Origin: Congeria kusceri
Taxonomy: Eukaryota > Mollusca > Bivalvia > Myida > Dreissenidae
Direction: 5' to 3'
Length of the DNA: 64,000 bases
NCBI GenBank assembly: GCA_027627225.1
Contig: CM051024.1
Location: 79,718,704 to 79,782,703 of the forward strand
Part shown: in pieces, positions 10,601 through 22,771 of the stretch
Layout of the letters: each line of letters begins with the position of its first letter
How positions within the stretch are numbered: position 1 is the first letter of the stretch
Notes under the pieces: generated by a model
What the model saw: only the letters and a program-made list of their open reading frames with translations
Database searches by the model: none
What the model was told of the DNA's origin: nothing
Position numbers and translations under genes: made by a program

Positions 10601-12963
10601 CTATTCAAGTTTGTTTGACAAATACTGTATCTCAAGGATCAGCTTCCTTTTTGTCAGCTCCTCTACTGACATCCCCTCAAGAACTGCATCGCTGTGACAG
10701 CTGCATTGGCATCTGACAAACATAACTCATTTTACATAGGTACTACATGGATAAAATATACCCTTATTGGATTTAGAGTAAATTTAAATAAAGCATGGAC
10801 ATGTTGCAATGTGGAAAAAGAATAATGTGTACAGTAATAGTGCTTATAGTTTCATGCCTAACATTGAGAAAGCTTACATAAAGACTGAATGAATTCACAT
10901 GCTGTTAAAACGTTCATATGTGATATATGCTACAATAAAGTAGTTTATGTAGTTTGCATATTTACATTTTTTATTCACAAATAAGTGTGTACATCTGTCT
11001 TGATCACGGGCCAATATTTGGCATGAAATAAGTTTGATACTTATTAATGTTTTCCAAGAATTACCTAATAATATGTAGGCGCTGTATTTAAACATTATTG
11101 TGGATTACCGCTTGAGTTTCCAAAAATAAACTTGTATTAACTATGTATGATTTTTTGGCTTTGAATTACAGTGCATATATTTGTTGGATGCAAAAAATAA
11201 TTACCGGTATCATAGGCAGTTGAGGGGTATGGTAATTAGTAATGAAGAGTAATGTCAACCTCGGACTCGGGGTGCAATATGTACTATACCCCTCAACTGC
11301 CTATGATATTTATGTACTATAAACTGTTGATGGTATTAAGTATGTAATCTTTATTATACTATTTACATTTTTATCATACCTTCTGATATCGCCAGATGGA
11401 TTCGGAAATGCAATAACGTCGAGGAAATGTGTACTGGGGGTAGGTGCTTCCCTGAAAAGAACAATATATAATATATATTGTGTATTTTACAAATAATTTT
11501 GGTACCAAACAAACAATCAATGAATGCTATCAATAAATGGAACATTTAAAATATTCTATGTTATTCAGCATTTACTGGTATATACATGGCACGTTGGATC
11601 AAATAATGTTTTATAGGTAGATTATAAATGTTACTATGAATTTGTATGCATGTTTGTTTGTTGTTGTTTTTGTTGTTGTAATATCATTAAAGTACACACT
11701 CAGATAAAAGTGTTGAGAACACAGTAAGGTACTGATAATTTGTTTCTAACATAACTACAATATGATCAATTTGTGTCATACACAGCTGATAACGACTGCA
11801 CTTGGATGAAGCTCGTGTTCAGTGACACTGCGGCAGTTCCAACTATTGGTATCTATGGGTATCTAAGACGGTGCTTTGCCACCATGTTTAGCCACTTTTT
11901 TTCTAGTTTTTCAGTGGTCCTTCGTGCACTTGCCCTTTCATTAAAGGACATCTCCAGTCTTGCCCACATTTCTTTTTCGTGCGGTTGGTAATTCCTGCCA
12001 TAAGATTTTTAAAAATGTATTAATCCTTCATATAAGTACATGTTGCCTAACATGCATTGCCTTTGTATGTTCAAATAAATTAGTACTTTGTAAATAATCT
12101 TTTATTATGATAATGTTAGACCCTAAACACTTATAAATTGCTGAATTCATTTTAGCTTCACTTAAAATATGTTGTTTGTAATAGTTATACACTCAATTTG
12201 AAATATTCAATGGAAAAAACATGACTTGCCCTCTCGGACACTCAAAATTTGACTTGGCTGAAAGTATTTGACTTGGCTGAACTATTTTTAAGTGCCGGGC
12301 TTTGTAAAAGTGGGATATTTGTGATACAAAGGTGTTATTATCATTTATAAATATTAATATTATCTTATTGTCATTTTAAATTAAATATTTATTGCGAATC
12401 ACCCATCTAAATTTCAAAACAATAGAGTGAACCCGGATCACAGGGATAAATAAATTTGTGTATTAAATATTAATTTTATTTAACTGTAAATACTGTTTAT
12501 AACTAGATCCAACTTTTCTTTAAAACTTGAGATATTTTTTTATAATTTTATCACAATTAACATGTAAACATAACTTACAAATGACAAAATGATCATCTGT
12601 TTATTTAGCCGAGCCATCTATAAAGTCAACTTTCTAATAACATCAAATGGGCGGATGTGCTTTATGTAAAATGCCAAAAACAAAAAATGGTACATGTAAA
12701 ATTAATAGACTAATTTTGTGTTACCTTCAGTGAACCGGTGTCTCATAAGATCATGGTTGGTCAAATCATCAACCACACCACATGCTCGACCCATTAAATC
12801 AGCCAAGGTAAGGTTTTCTTCCAAGGAAAATTTTCTTTCCCTCTCCTTTTGTCTTAGACGGCGATGCCATGTTATTGTACTGACTTGTCCGTTGTCGTCT
12901 GCATACATGTCATGTACAATATCTAATTTTAGCAGCGGGGATTTCCGATCGCGACGAAGGTGA
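10601..12963 (-). pseudogene. Myb/SANT-like DNA-binding partner gene of Harbinger element (decayed)
   Basis: Read on -, the blocks are 12725-~12963 (containing 'KFSLEENLTLADLMG'), 11784-11994 ('ARRTTEKLEKKWLNMVAKHR'), 11380-11451 ('STHFLDVIAFPNPSGD') and 10601-10712 ('MSVEELTKRKLILEIQY' then stop). Block borders have GT-AG dinucleotides. The second block is the third helix of a Myb/SANT-like domain ('TTEKLEKKW'), and the last is the short charged helix usual at the C-terminus of PIF partner proteins. In known PIF/Harbinger elements this protein helps the transposase enter the nucleus and bind DNA. A stop follows the SANT helix, and the first exon's start could not be placed, so I call it a pseudogene. 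Confidence 0.75.
11208..11308. repeat. Perfect 23-bp inverted repeat (hairpin) in Harbinger interior
   Basis: Positions 11208-11230 and 11286-11308 are exact reverse complements containing CATAGGCAGTTGAGGGGTAT, with a 55-nt spacer. Perfect arms inside an otherwise decayed element suggest a young insertion or gene conversion. It lies between coding blocks of the Myb/SANT-like gene. Confidence 0.8.
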
Positions 12964-13341
12964 ATGATTACAAAATGACATAGTTATGAAATAAATGCAA
13001 TTAAATTCATTATTCCATAAATATCACTATGCAACCATTCATTTTCTTTCCATTTCGATGCAAATATACTGATGTTTATCGGAAAAAGGGATCAATACAT
13101 GTTCCTACATTCGGAATTTCCTTACCTTAGCCAGGGAGAAAAATATCACATTTAAATAGTATGCACATTTCCAATAAACGTTTATATTGCGAAACACAAA
13201 GTGCACTGTGTAATGTACAACATTAACAATGTGTTTCTGACACATTAATTCCACAATACTCTCGCATATCGATACGAAACACGATCGCACATAATTATGG
13301 TAGCCATTTTGGTTTTTGGTAATTGTTATATGCGCATAGGG

Positions 13342-13998
13342 GGCACTATACAGTTTCTCGGGCTTCGGACTCGGCCTGGTGTGGTCTGTGTTCGAGCCGT
13401 CTTGCACACACTGATAATGTCAACACCTGAAAACAAACCAAACATCATTTCAATATTGTTGTGGCTGTGGCTTCACAAAAATGTAGGGAAAAGAATTATG
13501 CACACAGTTCCACTATAATTTTAACATGCATGATCAGCCAATATTGGGGTTCAAATGTCACCAGTTTTCGCGACCATTTCGGTGATTTTCAACATCAATT
13601 TGCAACTTTCCTGCGAATGCGAGCACCTCAAACACTGCATGCCTGTCTGCGTAACTTACCAGGTACTTGATTGCAACTGAGCAAACTGGGGGTCAACCAT
13701 TCAGATTTTCCAATAAATTCCAATGTATGTACGCCCTTTTAAATATCCTGCCAAAATGGCGTTCAGAGATAGGAATCCTCATTTACGAATTTTATGTGCA
13801 AGGTGGCTCAACACATACACTGGCTTTACATAGGTCATATTTTCGAATTCACTAAGCATGCAATTAAAAACTCCAGCCCTTAAATCTGATACTTACAACT
13901 TCTAAAACACTCAAAATGCTGCTCAGTTCACTGTATCCCTATTTATTAGAATTTTCTTCCCTGCCAATTCGAAGTTTTGGCTGAAACTGTATAGTGCC
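13342..13998. repeat. Candidate nested element with perfect 16-bp terminal repeats
   Basis: GGCACTATACAGTTTC at 13342-13357 is exactly complementary to 13983-13998. The sequence just outside ('cataggg' and 'ccatagcc') is similar, so the repeat may extend imperfectly. No protein motif is present in the ~620-bp interior. It may be a miniature element inserted in the Harbinger transposon or part of its own sub-terminal structure. Confidence 0.45.
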
Positions 13999-14679
13999 GC
14001 CATAGCCAAAATCGCAGTCGATTTCATCAAGAATAGAAATTGTTCACGAACGAAAATCGTTTTATTTTCAGGTCACAATACACTAAATAAATAAGTCATG
14101 TAAGGCTGTACTCTCTAAATAAATCAACAAGTTTAACTCGAAGACATGTTTTTAGGTTTAGACACTTGCTTTGATATTCCTTTTTGGAGATGTTGGTAGG
14201 GTAAGAATTGGTATGCACAAATAAAGCACTGAGATGTTTTAAGATTGGAGACTACAGTATGACACTTGCGCTGAGGCGGGTTACATTCAACTAGAAAGTA
14301 GCCGCTAAAATGATGGTGATAAAACAGTCAACTTTGTTTAGTGTCGAGTTCTTTCTTACATAATAAATGACATACCCTTTGTATTGCTTAAATCAATTCA
14401 GCTATGCTCTTTAAGAAAAGGTATGGTTATGAGGGTTCCTATGTGCAAAATGTTGCATTTATTTTTTGTTAATGTTATCGCTTTTACATTAAATTTCATA
14501 GGGATTGGAATTAGTATATTGTAACCTAAATTCAGAGAGACAGTTTTTTCGCTAAGAAAAATCTAAGAAAATTCTAAGACGAAAAACATAGAAAAATTAT
14601 ATTCTAAGTGACTTTTTTTTTTTTAAAGAATTAGACAATTCTATATAAAAAAATCTTAGAAATGTTCAGAATACCGCCT

Positions 14680-14960
14680 CAGAGACATTATCAGGATAGA
14701 AGCACTTATTACCAGCCGTTAGTACTTTATTTGATACTTAATTTCAATACAAATATAAACACAGTGAAACTTCAGATGCATAATCGGGTGAGAGCTCATA
14801 TTAACAGCACAAGGTCATTTTTCAGGCGAATAACCGACAAACACACGTAACACATACAAAACATAAATATGAAAAAGAACTGGGGTTTATCGCTTCGGAA
14901 CGTTCAATGCAATGCATTGAGTTTAAAACCGACTTACGGGCGCCCGAACCTCACACTTGG
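14680..14960. repeat. Dispersed repeat interrupted by the Harbinger element
   Basis: The flanks of the Harbinger insertion (7560-7576 and 14683 onward) belong to one repeat. Related copies are at 34815-34862 (uninterrupted) and 51612-51845. Shared text includes 'gaaactcc', 'cacttatta', 'cttggaacg', 'gagcgcccgaa' and 'aacaaacac'. It is non-coding and SINE-sized (~250 bp), with no clear internal promoter. Confidence 0.55.
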
Positions 14961-15982
14961 CCAAGAATTATTCATAATGCATGAACATGTAAATAAAGAT
15001 TAGCCTCATAACATAGCAATACAAATTAAACAATAATAAAAGAGAATTCTTATTCAGCTTTATTAAAATTTTATTACTCTATGGTTGGATGTATACCAGG
15101 GCAGCAGAATTGCAACTTTTTGAGGCACGACAAGCCATCGTTCCACAAATTGTAGTAGAAAAGAACGCAACGTTCCTTTAACAGTGTTTTGGTTTCATGT
15201 TCTCAAACACCAATTGATCAGAATTGATCAAATCTGTTTCGTCCGTCGTGTCACTTATTAGGTTTTATGATAACATATTAAAAGCCAGTTTATTGGAACA
15301 CAATCCATGCCATGTTGTATTTTACAAAATCCAATAATTGATACTGAATAATTCATATACGACTGAAATGATTTTAACTAGGAACAAAACCAATAAAATA
15401 AAATGATGTGGTAAGCGTACATAGCTCCTAGAGTGATCAATGAGGTATTTCGTGTAAAAGGATTTCCATACTAGGTATTTGTTAGCAAGAGAATTCATTT
15501 TGTTTTTTGATATATTTTTTGCAGTACAACTTAAAAATCCACAATTTGAGAGCCGATGGTAATAAGCTACTCGAATTATGGTGTTGTTTTGAATATCCTG
15601 TAAGTGGAGCTTAGCTTTAAAAAATAAAATAAAAATGTTTTTGAATGTCTTACCCCCCAAATCTGTTCTTCAGTATATAGAAACACTGCATACACAGTTT
15701 GAGCAATACATTCTTATATTTAGGGATAGCTTAAGTGCCTGGAAGATTATCAAAGTTTTAAAAATGCAACAAATTACACGACTTTTACGAGTCTCGAAAC
15801 TTATTTTAAACAATACAGTTTTTATTTTGAACACATTAATAGTGAATTCTTGTCCAGTTTCTGAAAACTACTAGAAATAATTAAATAAGAATGCGGTCTA
15901 TTTGTTGCGATACTTTATTGTCATCTACCAACAATGAACAAGATCTGAAAAGATACAAGACACATATGGAACTAAAGTATTA
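14961..15982. other. A+T-rich DNA, no supported gene
   Basis: Open frames of 79 and 112 codons overlap on opposite strands (15322-15874) with no domain, splice or codon-pattern support. I see no RNA gene. Confidence 0.4.
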
Positions 15983-16739
15983 AAGTAAAATATCTATATT
16001 TTCGGACACTTAAAAATCATTAAAAATGTTCTTGTCTGATAATTTGGATACACAAAAATATTCCCAAATTACAGGTGTCGGAAATTTTTTAGACACTATG
16101 ACAATATTGCAATTACGTTCGGAAATGTCAGGTGTATAACGTTTTCTGCCGAATAAACACGGATAGTATCGATTAATGATTTCGCGTGCTTGTTTAATAC
16201 CACGCCCTATAGTATTATTTATTTTTAGCAATGTTTGCAATAAATTTTAAATCATTTCATATGTATGATTTTGTTTTACAAAAAAAATGCGACAAGACTG
16301 CATTTTGTCGACCGAGTTCAATTATGATTAAATTAAGCAGAATTTATTGGTAAATAATTAAGACTGGTTTAGACTGGTTCCTTAATAGGATAATTTGAAC
16401 AGCATATTTAATATACGATATTAATACCGGTATACACAATCGGGTAAACCCATTATTTATGGCACATGGCTCTTAACCCGATAACGCTAATGTAACGGTC
16501 CACCTCCACTCATTCATCTGCCAGGTATAATGACCATCATCCAGTTGTAAAAACACACGTGCGATGTGTCATCGGATTAACGCAAACAGGTTAGAATTCT
16601 GCTAAAATACCACTGTCATCAAATGTCCGAAATTAAGATTTATGAATAATGGTTTAAATCAGGATGTCCAAAAATATATAGCGACAAAAAAGAGGGTGTC
16701 CGAAAATTTACAGTGTCTAAAAATATATATATTTTACGG
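15983..16739. mobile_element. TA-flanked mariner-type miniature element, copy 1
   Basis: The left terminus (AAGTAAAATATCTATATTTT) and right terminus reversed (CCGTAAAATATATATATTTT) are inverted repeats, bordered by TA at 15981-15982 and 16740-16741. Repeated 'gtgtccgaaaat' motifs occur near both ends. Most of its length aligns with the element at 51162-52282. The - strand frame at 16010-16240 is a by-product of this repeat. Superfamily assignment rests on the TA duplication. Confidence 0.75.
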
Positions 16740-16951
16740 TACACAAGGTAGCTCACTCGCCATTTCTATCGTAACAGAAGTCAATTAACTAGTAGAAATA
16801 CCAGACCCGAAAGCATGCACTATCATGACTGTGATAATTTCGGGAACCAAAACTTTTTAATATTGATAAAAGTATCCATTTATGTGTGTTTCACAACACA
16901 AAAGATTCATATAACCAATGGTTCCAAGTTAGACTATCTCATAATATTTAA

Positions 16952-17227
16952 GCTACAAATAACTTGCTCAATAAAATGAAGATCTGTGGTTCTGACAAAT
17001 GTACTTTCTGTAAGACAGAAACGGAAACACATGTTCTCTTAATGTGGAGTTGCAATATTACACGAATGTTGTTGAATGACATCACATCTGTTGTCCAATA
17101 CATTGAAAATGATTTAGTTTTTGATTGTAAAACCATTTTATTGAGATCAAGCAGTAAATTGTCTACAAAATATATTTTTTGCATTGAAATAAAGCGATTT
17201 ATTAACCGCTGTAAACGTAAATGGTAA
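16952..17227 (+). pseudogene. LINE ORF2 C-terminal fragment (zinc-knuckle-like domain)
   Basis: The frame contains 'TNNLLNKMKICGSDKCTFC' followed by 'KTETETHVLLMWSC'. This is the C-x2-C...E-T-x-x-H...C signature near the C-terminus of ORF2 in many CR1/Jockey-group non-LTR retrotransposons. It ends at a TAA at 17225-17227. There is no reverse transcriptase upstream: the fragment begins about 210 bp after the mariner-type element. A 5'-truncated LINE insertion is the likely origin. The ORF2 family differs from the LINE at 47-50.6 kb, whose corresponding signature is spaced differently. Confidence 0.6.
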
Positions 17228-17937
17228 ATCCAACAATTCACGACCTTAAACATAGTTGGAAAATAGCCTTTGCAATTATTTAACACACACAACTACCAGA
17301 TAAATATAATAGTATAGAAATATTCATGTGAAAATCAGTGAAATGGAACATTCAGTAAATCTCAAGTTACATACATTAGCATTTGATGTAGTGTACGTAT
17401 TTTTTAATAGGACTGAAATGTATTCTTCGTTTGAAACCGCCAGATGTTTTGCTAAAAAGCATGTAAATTACATATGAAACTATTACTAAGTGCTAATTAC
17501 AATTTATATGATGATATTTTATGTATGTTGTCGTTCTAGTGGCATTATTTTATGTGTTTTTCATTCGGGCGAACAGCTAAACAGAACATTCTGATTAATC
17601 AGTAAATCTAAAGTTACGTACATTTCCATTTGATGAGGTATACGCATATAAAAGCGGAGACTTAAAAGCAATGAAATGTATTCATCGTTTGAAACTACTA
17701 AGTGCTAATAACCATTAATCTGATGAAACTTTTATGTACGTTGTCGTTCCAGATGCATTATTTTATTCTTTATTCATTCGGGTGTACATTCAATTTTGCC
17801 TTAGATACACCCTTCAAAATAATATTAATATTTAGATCCACTCTTAAAATTTAAGTCAGGTAATTTTAGTAATTTTACTCTACTGCTTACAGACATATAT
17901 CATTATTAATATATGGATATTGACATTGACATTGTAA
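17228..17937. other. Non-coding; diverged direct repeat
   Basis: Segments near 17340-17560 and 17590-17790 share 'cagtaaatct', 'acatt.gcatttgatg', 'tgtattc.tcgtttgaaac', 'actaagtgctaat', 'tgttgtcgttc' and 'cattcgggcg/gtg'. They look like two tandem copies about 245 bp apart. No coding signal was seen. Confidence 0.45.
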
Positions 17938-18990
17938 TTGAACAATTCCCCAGCAAGAAAGCCCATATGGGCCCAAAATAGGATATACCTGGGGAAATAT
18001 ATCGTATGGGCCCCATGTGGGTCCCATATAATATTTTTCAGCCCATATCGGGCCAATATTGGACCAAGCAACAAGCCCACATGCATTCCCAGCAGGTATG
18101 CCCATATGGGTCCTAGTAAGTCATCGCATTTGGGCCGGGAAAGGGCTTTATTTCTGTCTAATGTACCACATGGGCCGCATGTGAGACTTATTTTTGTGGT
18201 CTTTGTGGTCTTGCCCATATCAGAACTAGTTGGGTCCTAGGCAAGCAAGCCCATGTGGGTCCCAGAGAGAAAGCCCAAACTGGGCGTACAACAAGAAGGC
18301 CCATATGGGTCCTAGCACGAAAGCCCATATAGGTCCCCAGGCAAGCAAGCACATATGGGTCCAAGCAAGAAAGCCTATATGGGTCCCGAACATTAAGGTT
18401 CATATGAATCAACAACAGAAAGCCCAAATGGGTGCAAGCAAAAGAGCCCTCATGGAGTTCCAAAGAATCCAGCCCATATGGTCCCCAGCAAGAAGGCTCA
18501 TATGGGTCCCCAACAAAACAAGCCTATATGGGTCACACAGAGCAACCCCACATGGGTCCCCAGCAATCAAGCCCGTATGGATCCCATTCAAGCAACCCTA
18601 TATGGGTCCCATCAAAAAAGCCCATTTGGGTCCCCAGCAATTAAGCACATATAGGTCACGGCACGCCAGCCCATGTGGGCCCGATATGGGATATGCCTGG
18701 GCTTATTAACATGGGCCCCATGTAGGTCCCACATACATGTCATGCCCGTATCAGTCTCAGATGGGTCCCAGGCCAACAAGCTCAAATGTTTCCCAGCAAG
18801 AAAGCCCACATGGGGTCACACAAGCAAACCCATACGAGTGCCATTTCGGTTCCCCAAAAGCAAGCCATATGGGTCTCGACAAGAACAAGCAGGTCTAGAT
18901 GGGTCACCAATAGCAAGCCCATATGGGTCTCATCAAGATATACCATATGGGTTTCTAACTAGCAAGACCATATGGGCCCCGTATCGGTCT
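17938..18990. repeat. Tandem array of self-complementary CCCATATGGG repeat, array 1
   Basis: About forty irregular units of ~25-30 bp follow the pattern AGCCCATATGGGTCCCAGCAA. The core CCCATATGGG is a perfect 10-bp palindrome containing an NdeI-type CATATG, often degraded by single changes. Because the unit is nearly self-complementary and stop-poor, long open frames appear on both strands (for example 18230-18709 + and 17880-18218 -), giving low-complexity Gly/Pro/Trp/Met peptides. These look like repeat translations, not genes. A second array lies at 20505-21125. Confidence 0.85.
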
Positions 18991-20504
18991 GTTTGCATCT
19001 CTGACCAGTACGGCAGTTGTTTACAGCGGCCATATTGACTTTAAATGTTTATCGTCAACTTAAGCATTTCCTGGTTTAACAGGCAGTGATTGCAGAACTG
19101 TATACATGGAATCCAGTATTTTTGTGCCTGTAGAAAAGACAGTCGCTTAGCAATGAAGTTCATTAGCCTTACAACGCTAAATTAAACAAAAACAATGCAT
19201 ACTATAATTACTGATGTTATTGACATTTGATATTTATATCCAGTGGTTGTTAATTTGAGCACATGCAATTGTAATTGCTAAAATGATTGCAATCATAGTC
19301 TAAATCTTGTATTATATCGACTTGAAATTGATAAGTGTATGTTGTTTATTTTAATTCACATATTCCCGATCAAGGCTCGTAAATTAACATGTTTAAAACA
19401 TATTTGACAATTTTCTTTAAAATGGAGAAGTTAAGCAAAACTAGAACATTTGAATATTTAAAGATTGAAAACAAATTATCTTAATCATGCTTCACGTTGT
19501 TTTTTAAAACATATGTGCCGTATTTATCACAGTTTGAATTGTTGTTTAATAAAGGCTCTGTATTAAATGTGGGACATGTTTTAACCATTTTTTGCACGTT
19601 AGAAGTATTTAGATATGGCTTTAAGAAATTAACATTTATAACACTTCAACTCTTTGCATACTTGAATTTGTTTGTCAGCCTTAATCTTGCAAGCATTCTA
19701 ATATGTCTTCTGACAACGGTATTTCCAATTAAATGTATTAAACTAACAAGCTTACCTTATTGGAAATAATAATTGCACAACTGCTTGATAAAATAGTCAT
19801 ACTAAAACGTCTCTGCTGGGTTAATTGGTCCATACTATAAATTACTGTTACATTAAGTATGGTATTTCTACTTGTGAAATTACAATAGTGTAGTTATTTT
19901 AAATAAATGTCTCACATTTGATTCCATTAATACCAGTAAATGCATTTTTACTTTTGTCTATGATGAAATCCTCAAATTATACCTGTGTGCTAGAAGAACT
20001 TTTTGATTAACACTTTCAAATCATATTTATAGTGCCCTCTTAGCATGATGGCGTACACATATACTATATGTGAAAGCAATGGCATCTGTGCGCTATAGAA
20101 TCATTTCAAGTGGTAGGTTTGGCTATACTGTGTGTGTTGCTTTTAAGCATGTATGAATTTACTCATGGTGTTCTATTCTTTCATTGGTGCTTATAGTGCC
20201 ACTTATGTGCATTTTACAATCATGATTTTTTTTTAGACTAGTCAATCAGGATAATCTTAATAGTATGGTCCATTGTTGTAACACAATGAAAAATATACAT
20301 TTGTTTATTAATAGTAATTGTTATTTTTATTCTGCAAATGGCAATCCAAGTAAAGTAAGAAAATATTAAATGTGTTGTTGTATGCAAGAATGAACTAAAT
20401 TAAAAAAAACAATTATCTATATGCCCCGCAGTTTGTGAGTTACATTATTGGAATAGTTTCCGTTTATGGCATTTTGCAATGCATCATATATGTCTAAGAG
20501 ACAG
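18991..20504. other. A+T-rich spacer between the two CCCATATGGG arrays
   Basis: The 1.5 kb between the arrays has no repeat units and no supported gene. The frame at 19497-19769 gives a hydrophobic peptide without family features. The spacer may be the body of an element whose ends are the arrays, or unrelated DNA. Confidence 0.4.
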
Positions 20505-21125
20505 GATATTCATATGAACGAAACCCACATGGGACCCATGCAAACTGAGTTTTTAAAACCCAAATGGGTCCCATATAGGTGGCCCTTAGAGGACCAATAT
20601 CGAAATCAGAATAGGTCCTATTTGGGCAACCTATATGGGATTTCAAACTCCTTTTGCATGGGTCCTATATGTGTAGCCCAAAACGGGGCCCATCTTGGAT
20701 CCACACAGGGCCCCCATTGGACCCATATTGCAGCCCATATGGGACCCACGCAACAACAGTTTGCAAAATTCCACATGGCACTTTATCGAAGCCCATATTG
20801 GACGAATATGTGTATCTCATATAGGACCCACATTGGGTCTACAACGGACCCAAATAGGTCCCATATAGCAACCCATCTGGAACCCATATAAACAGTTTGA
20901 AAAATCCAATTTGACCACATATGGGGTGCCCATACCGGACCTATATCGAATCCCATATTGGACCTATATAGGTATCCCATATGCGATCTACTTTGGGTCC
21001 ACATGGGATACACATAGGTCCCATATCGCAGCCCATCTGGGAATCAAACAAAAACAGTTTGCAAAATCCCATTTTGCCCCATGTGGCTAGCCAATACAGG
21101 ACCCATATGGGTCCCATATGTCCAT
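20505..21125. repeat. CCCATATGGG repeat, array 2, with higher-order periodicity
   Basis: The same palindromic core recurs (variants of CCCATATGGGACCCA), here organised into larger units marked by 'acagtttgcaaaat'-like text near 20545, 20757, 20892 and 21054. The arrangement is looser than array 1. Open frames on both strands are again repeat artefacts. Confidence 0.8.
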
Positions 21126-21676
21126 GTTGGCTGGATCTCTGGCTTGAAGGACAGAAATTTAGACTTTTGGTTATCGCGTGACTTGTATTTGTTTGATGTT
21201 TCGGCTCTATTACAGACTAAAATGTTCAGAGTAAAGTTTTTTGTCGATACATTTTCCTTAAAAATGTAGATTTCAAGTGCTTAATAAAGCCTGTTAGAAT
21301 ATTCAAAATACACCAATTTTTCATTTTTTTTTCAAAAGTCATATAGATGTGTGAGGTTTGGGGATGGCTGCATACCCGAAACAATATTATGAATCCACAT
21401 GGATTTAGGACTTATAATAAATAATAATAGCAATAATTAAAACCTATAATCAAGTGCCAATTACAAACACAATTATAAAATAACCAATATATATTTCCAA
21501 GGCAACATCTGTTTATGAACTGAGCTCAAACTCAGAGAGAACACTTATATATTACAACTTTTTATACACGGCGCACTTTAGAATGAATCGTGAAGGCCCG
21601 TGGTAAGTTGGTAATCAAATTAACAAGTGCCAGTTTTACTAATGTGAAAAATATTGCCCTGACAAATAGAAATATT
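21126..21676. other. A+T-rich DNA, no supported gene
   Basis: No coding, RNA or repeat boundary was recognised between the second palindromic array and the hAT-type element. Confidence 0.4.
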
Positions 21677-22584
21677 TAGGGATGGAAGCGAATACTGAAA
21701 TCAATATTCGAATATTCGTTTTAGGTATTCGAATATATTCGAATATTCGTTTGTTAATACTACTATATACGACACACTGTCCGAATATTTACCTATCCTA
21801 AATATGTAATCGACGTGTACGTATTTGTTTTACCTTGTTTCAGTGGTAAATGAGCGATTTAACTTAGTGAGTGTTATGCAAATATTAAGAAATGTTAGAT
21901 ATTGTTAAATGTACACACATTTCTCATTACATTGTCTGATGACCGCGTAAAGTACTTCACAGCACGTGATGGTGGCATTGTTTATTTATCAAGACTCTTG
22001 TATAATATACGGTGTTGTTATATTGGAGAATAATTTACAAGTGATGATTAAGATTGACCAGATCATGCTAATTTTGTTAAAGAAATTGATTGGATGATAA
22101 TGGATTCATTTTGATTGGTTTAATTAGAGAGTAATTGTAATTTACTGTAAACAAGTTACCGTATAGATGTCACTTAAGGACAAAAAACAAAAATGTACGC
22201 CTTGTGCAAACTGTAAAACCGTTATCACAACATGGCCCAGTTTTTGATATTTGTGGATACAATGCGTCATATTCCCGTCTCCTACAAACCGTTAATTCGC
22301 GGCCCTTGTAAAGACGTGCCCCCCCCCCCTGCCAATTATCAATGGTCGTTAATTGGACATGTTTGGCATGTGTGGTAGAAACGTTACACTGCCCCAGCCC
22401 ACCTACTAGGCAGGACAAACGGCTGGAATTCATGTTAAAACTTTGCAATCAAACTGGAAAAAACTGGATTTTTAAAAAGAAATTTTGTTTTTTAAATAAA
22501 TTTGAAAATCGAATAATCGTATTCGTTTTTTATATTCGAATATTATCCGATATTCGAATATTCGAATATTTGGTCCCATCCCAG
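21677..22584. mobile_element. hAT-type non-autonomous element
   Basis: The termini TAGGGATGGAAGCGAAT and, reversed, CTGGGATGGGACCAAAT are followed inward by 'cgaatattcgaatattcg' repeats on both sides. Flanking octamers gaaatatt (21669-21676) and caaatatt (22585-22592) match at 7 of 8 positions, as expected for a hAT 8-bp duplication. The ~0.9-kb interior has no transposase motif; the frames at 22170-22599 are unsupported. A C9 run lies near 22321. Confidence 0.75.
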
Positions 22585-22771
22585 CAAATATTGTTATAAT
22601 TATCATGTTGGGCAATAGATTCTTTTCCTTTGACAGAGAGCAAATGAGGTAATATAAACTTTTAATGTAACAGTTCGTGCGTTATATACTTACATTTAAC
22701 ATTCACTTCACGCATTTAATTTAATGGCCAAAAATAAAGATATAGTTCGTGTGGCAAAATTTAACAGAACA

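Larger units (their letters stand above)
7580..14679. mobile_element. PIF/Harbinger DNA transposon, full length but decayed
   Basis: The ends are 15-bp terminal inverted repeats, GGGTGGTATTCTGAA and AGGCGGTATTCTGAA (reversed), extended by related sub-terminal 'ctaag/cttag' motifs. They are flanked by CTG (7577-7579) and CAG (14680-14682). The empty site at 34815-34862 reads CAG at the matching place, supporting a CWG-type 3-bp duplication with one later substitution. Inside are the two genes typical of the superfamily: a HARBI1-type transposase on + and a Myb/SANT-like DNA-binding partner on -, with their 3' ends about 500 bp apart. Stops and a frameshift make both inactive. A further inverted-repeat element may be nested at 13342-13998. 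Confidence 0.85.

Noticed and set aside
16010..16240. 76-codon - frame as a transposase remnant
   Set aside because: The peptide shows no DDE/D motif. Its resemblance to the other mariner-type copy is explained by the shared DNA repeat.
18230..18709. 159-codon + frame in the CCCATATGGG array, with overlapping long - frames
   Set aside because: The repeat unit is nearly self-complementary and lacks stops in several frames, so long frames are expected on both strands. The peptide is a low-complexity repeat translation.
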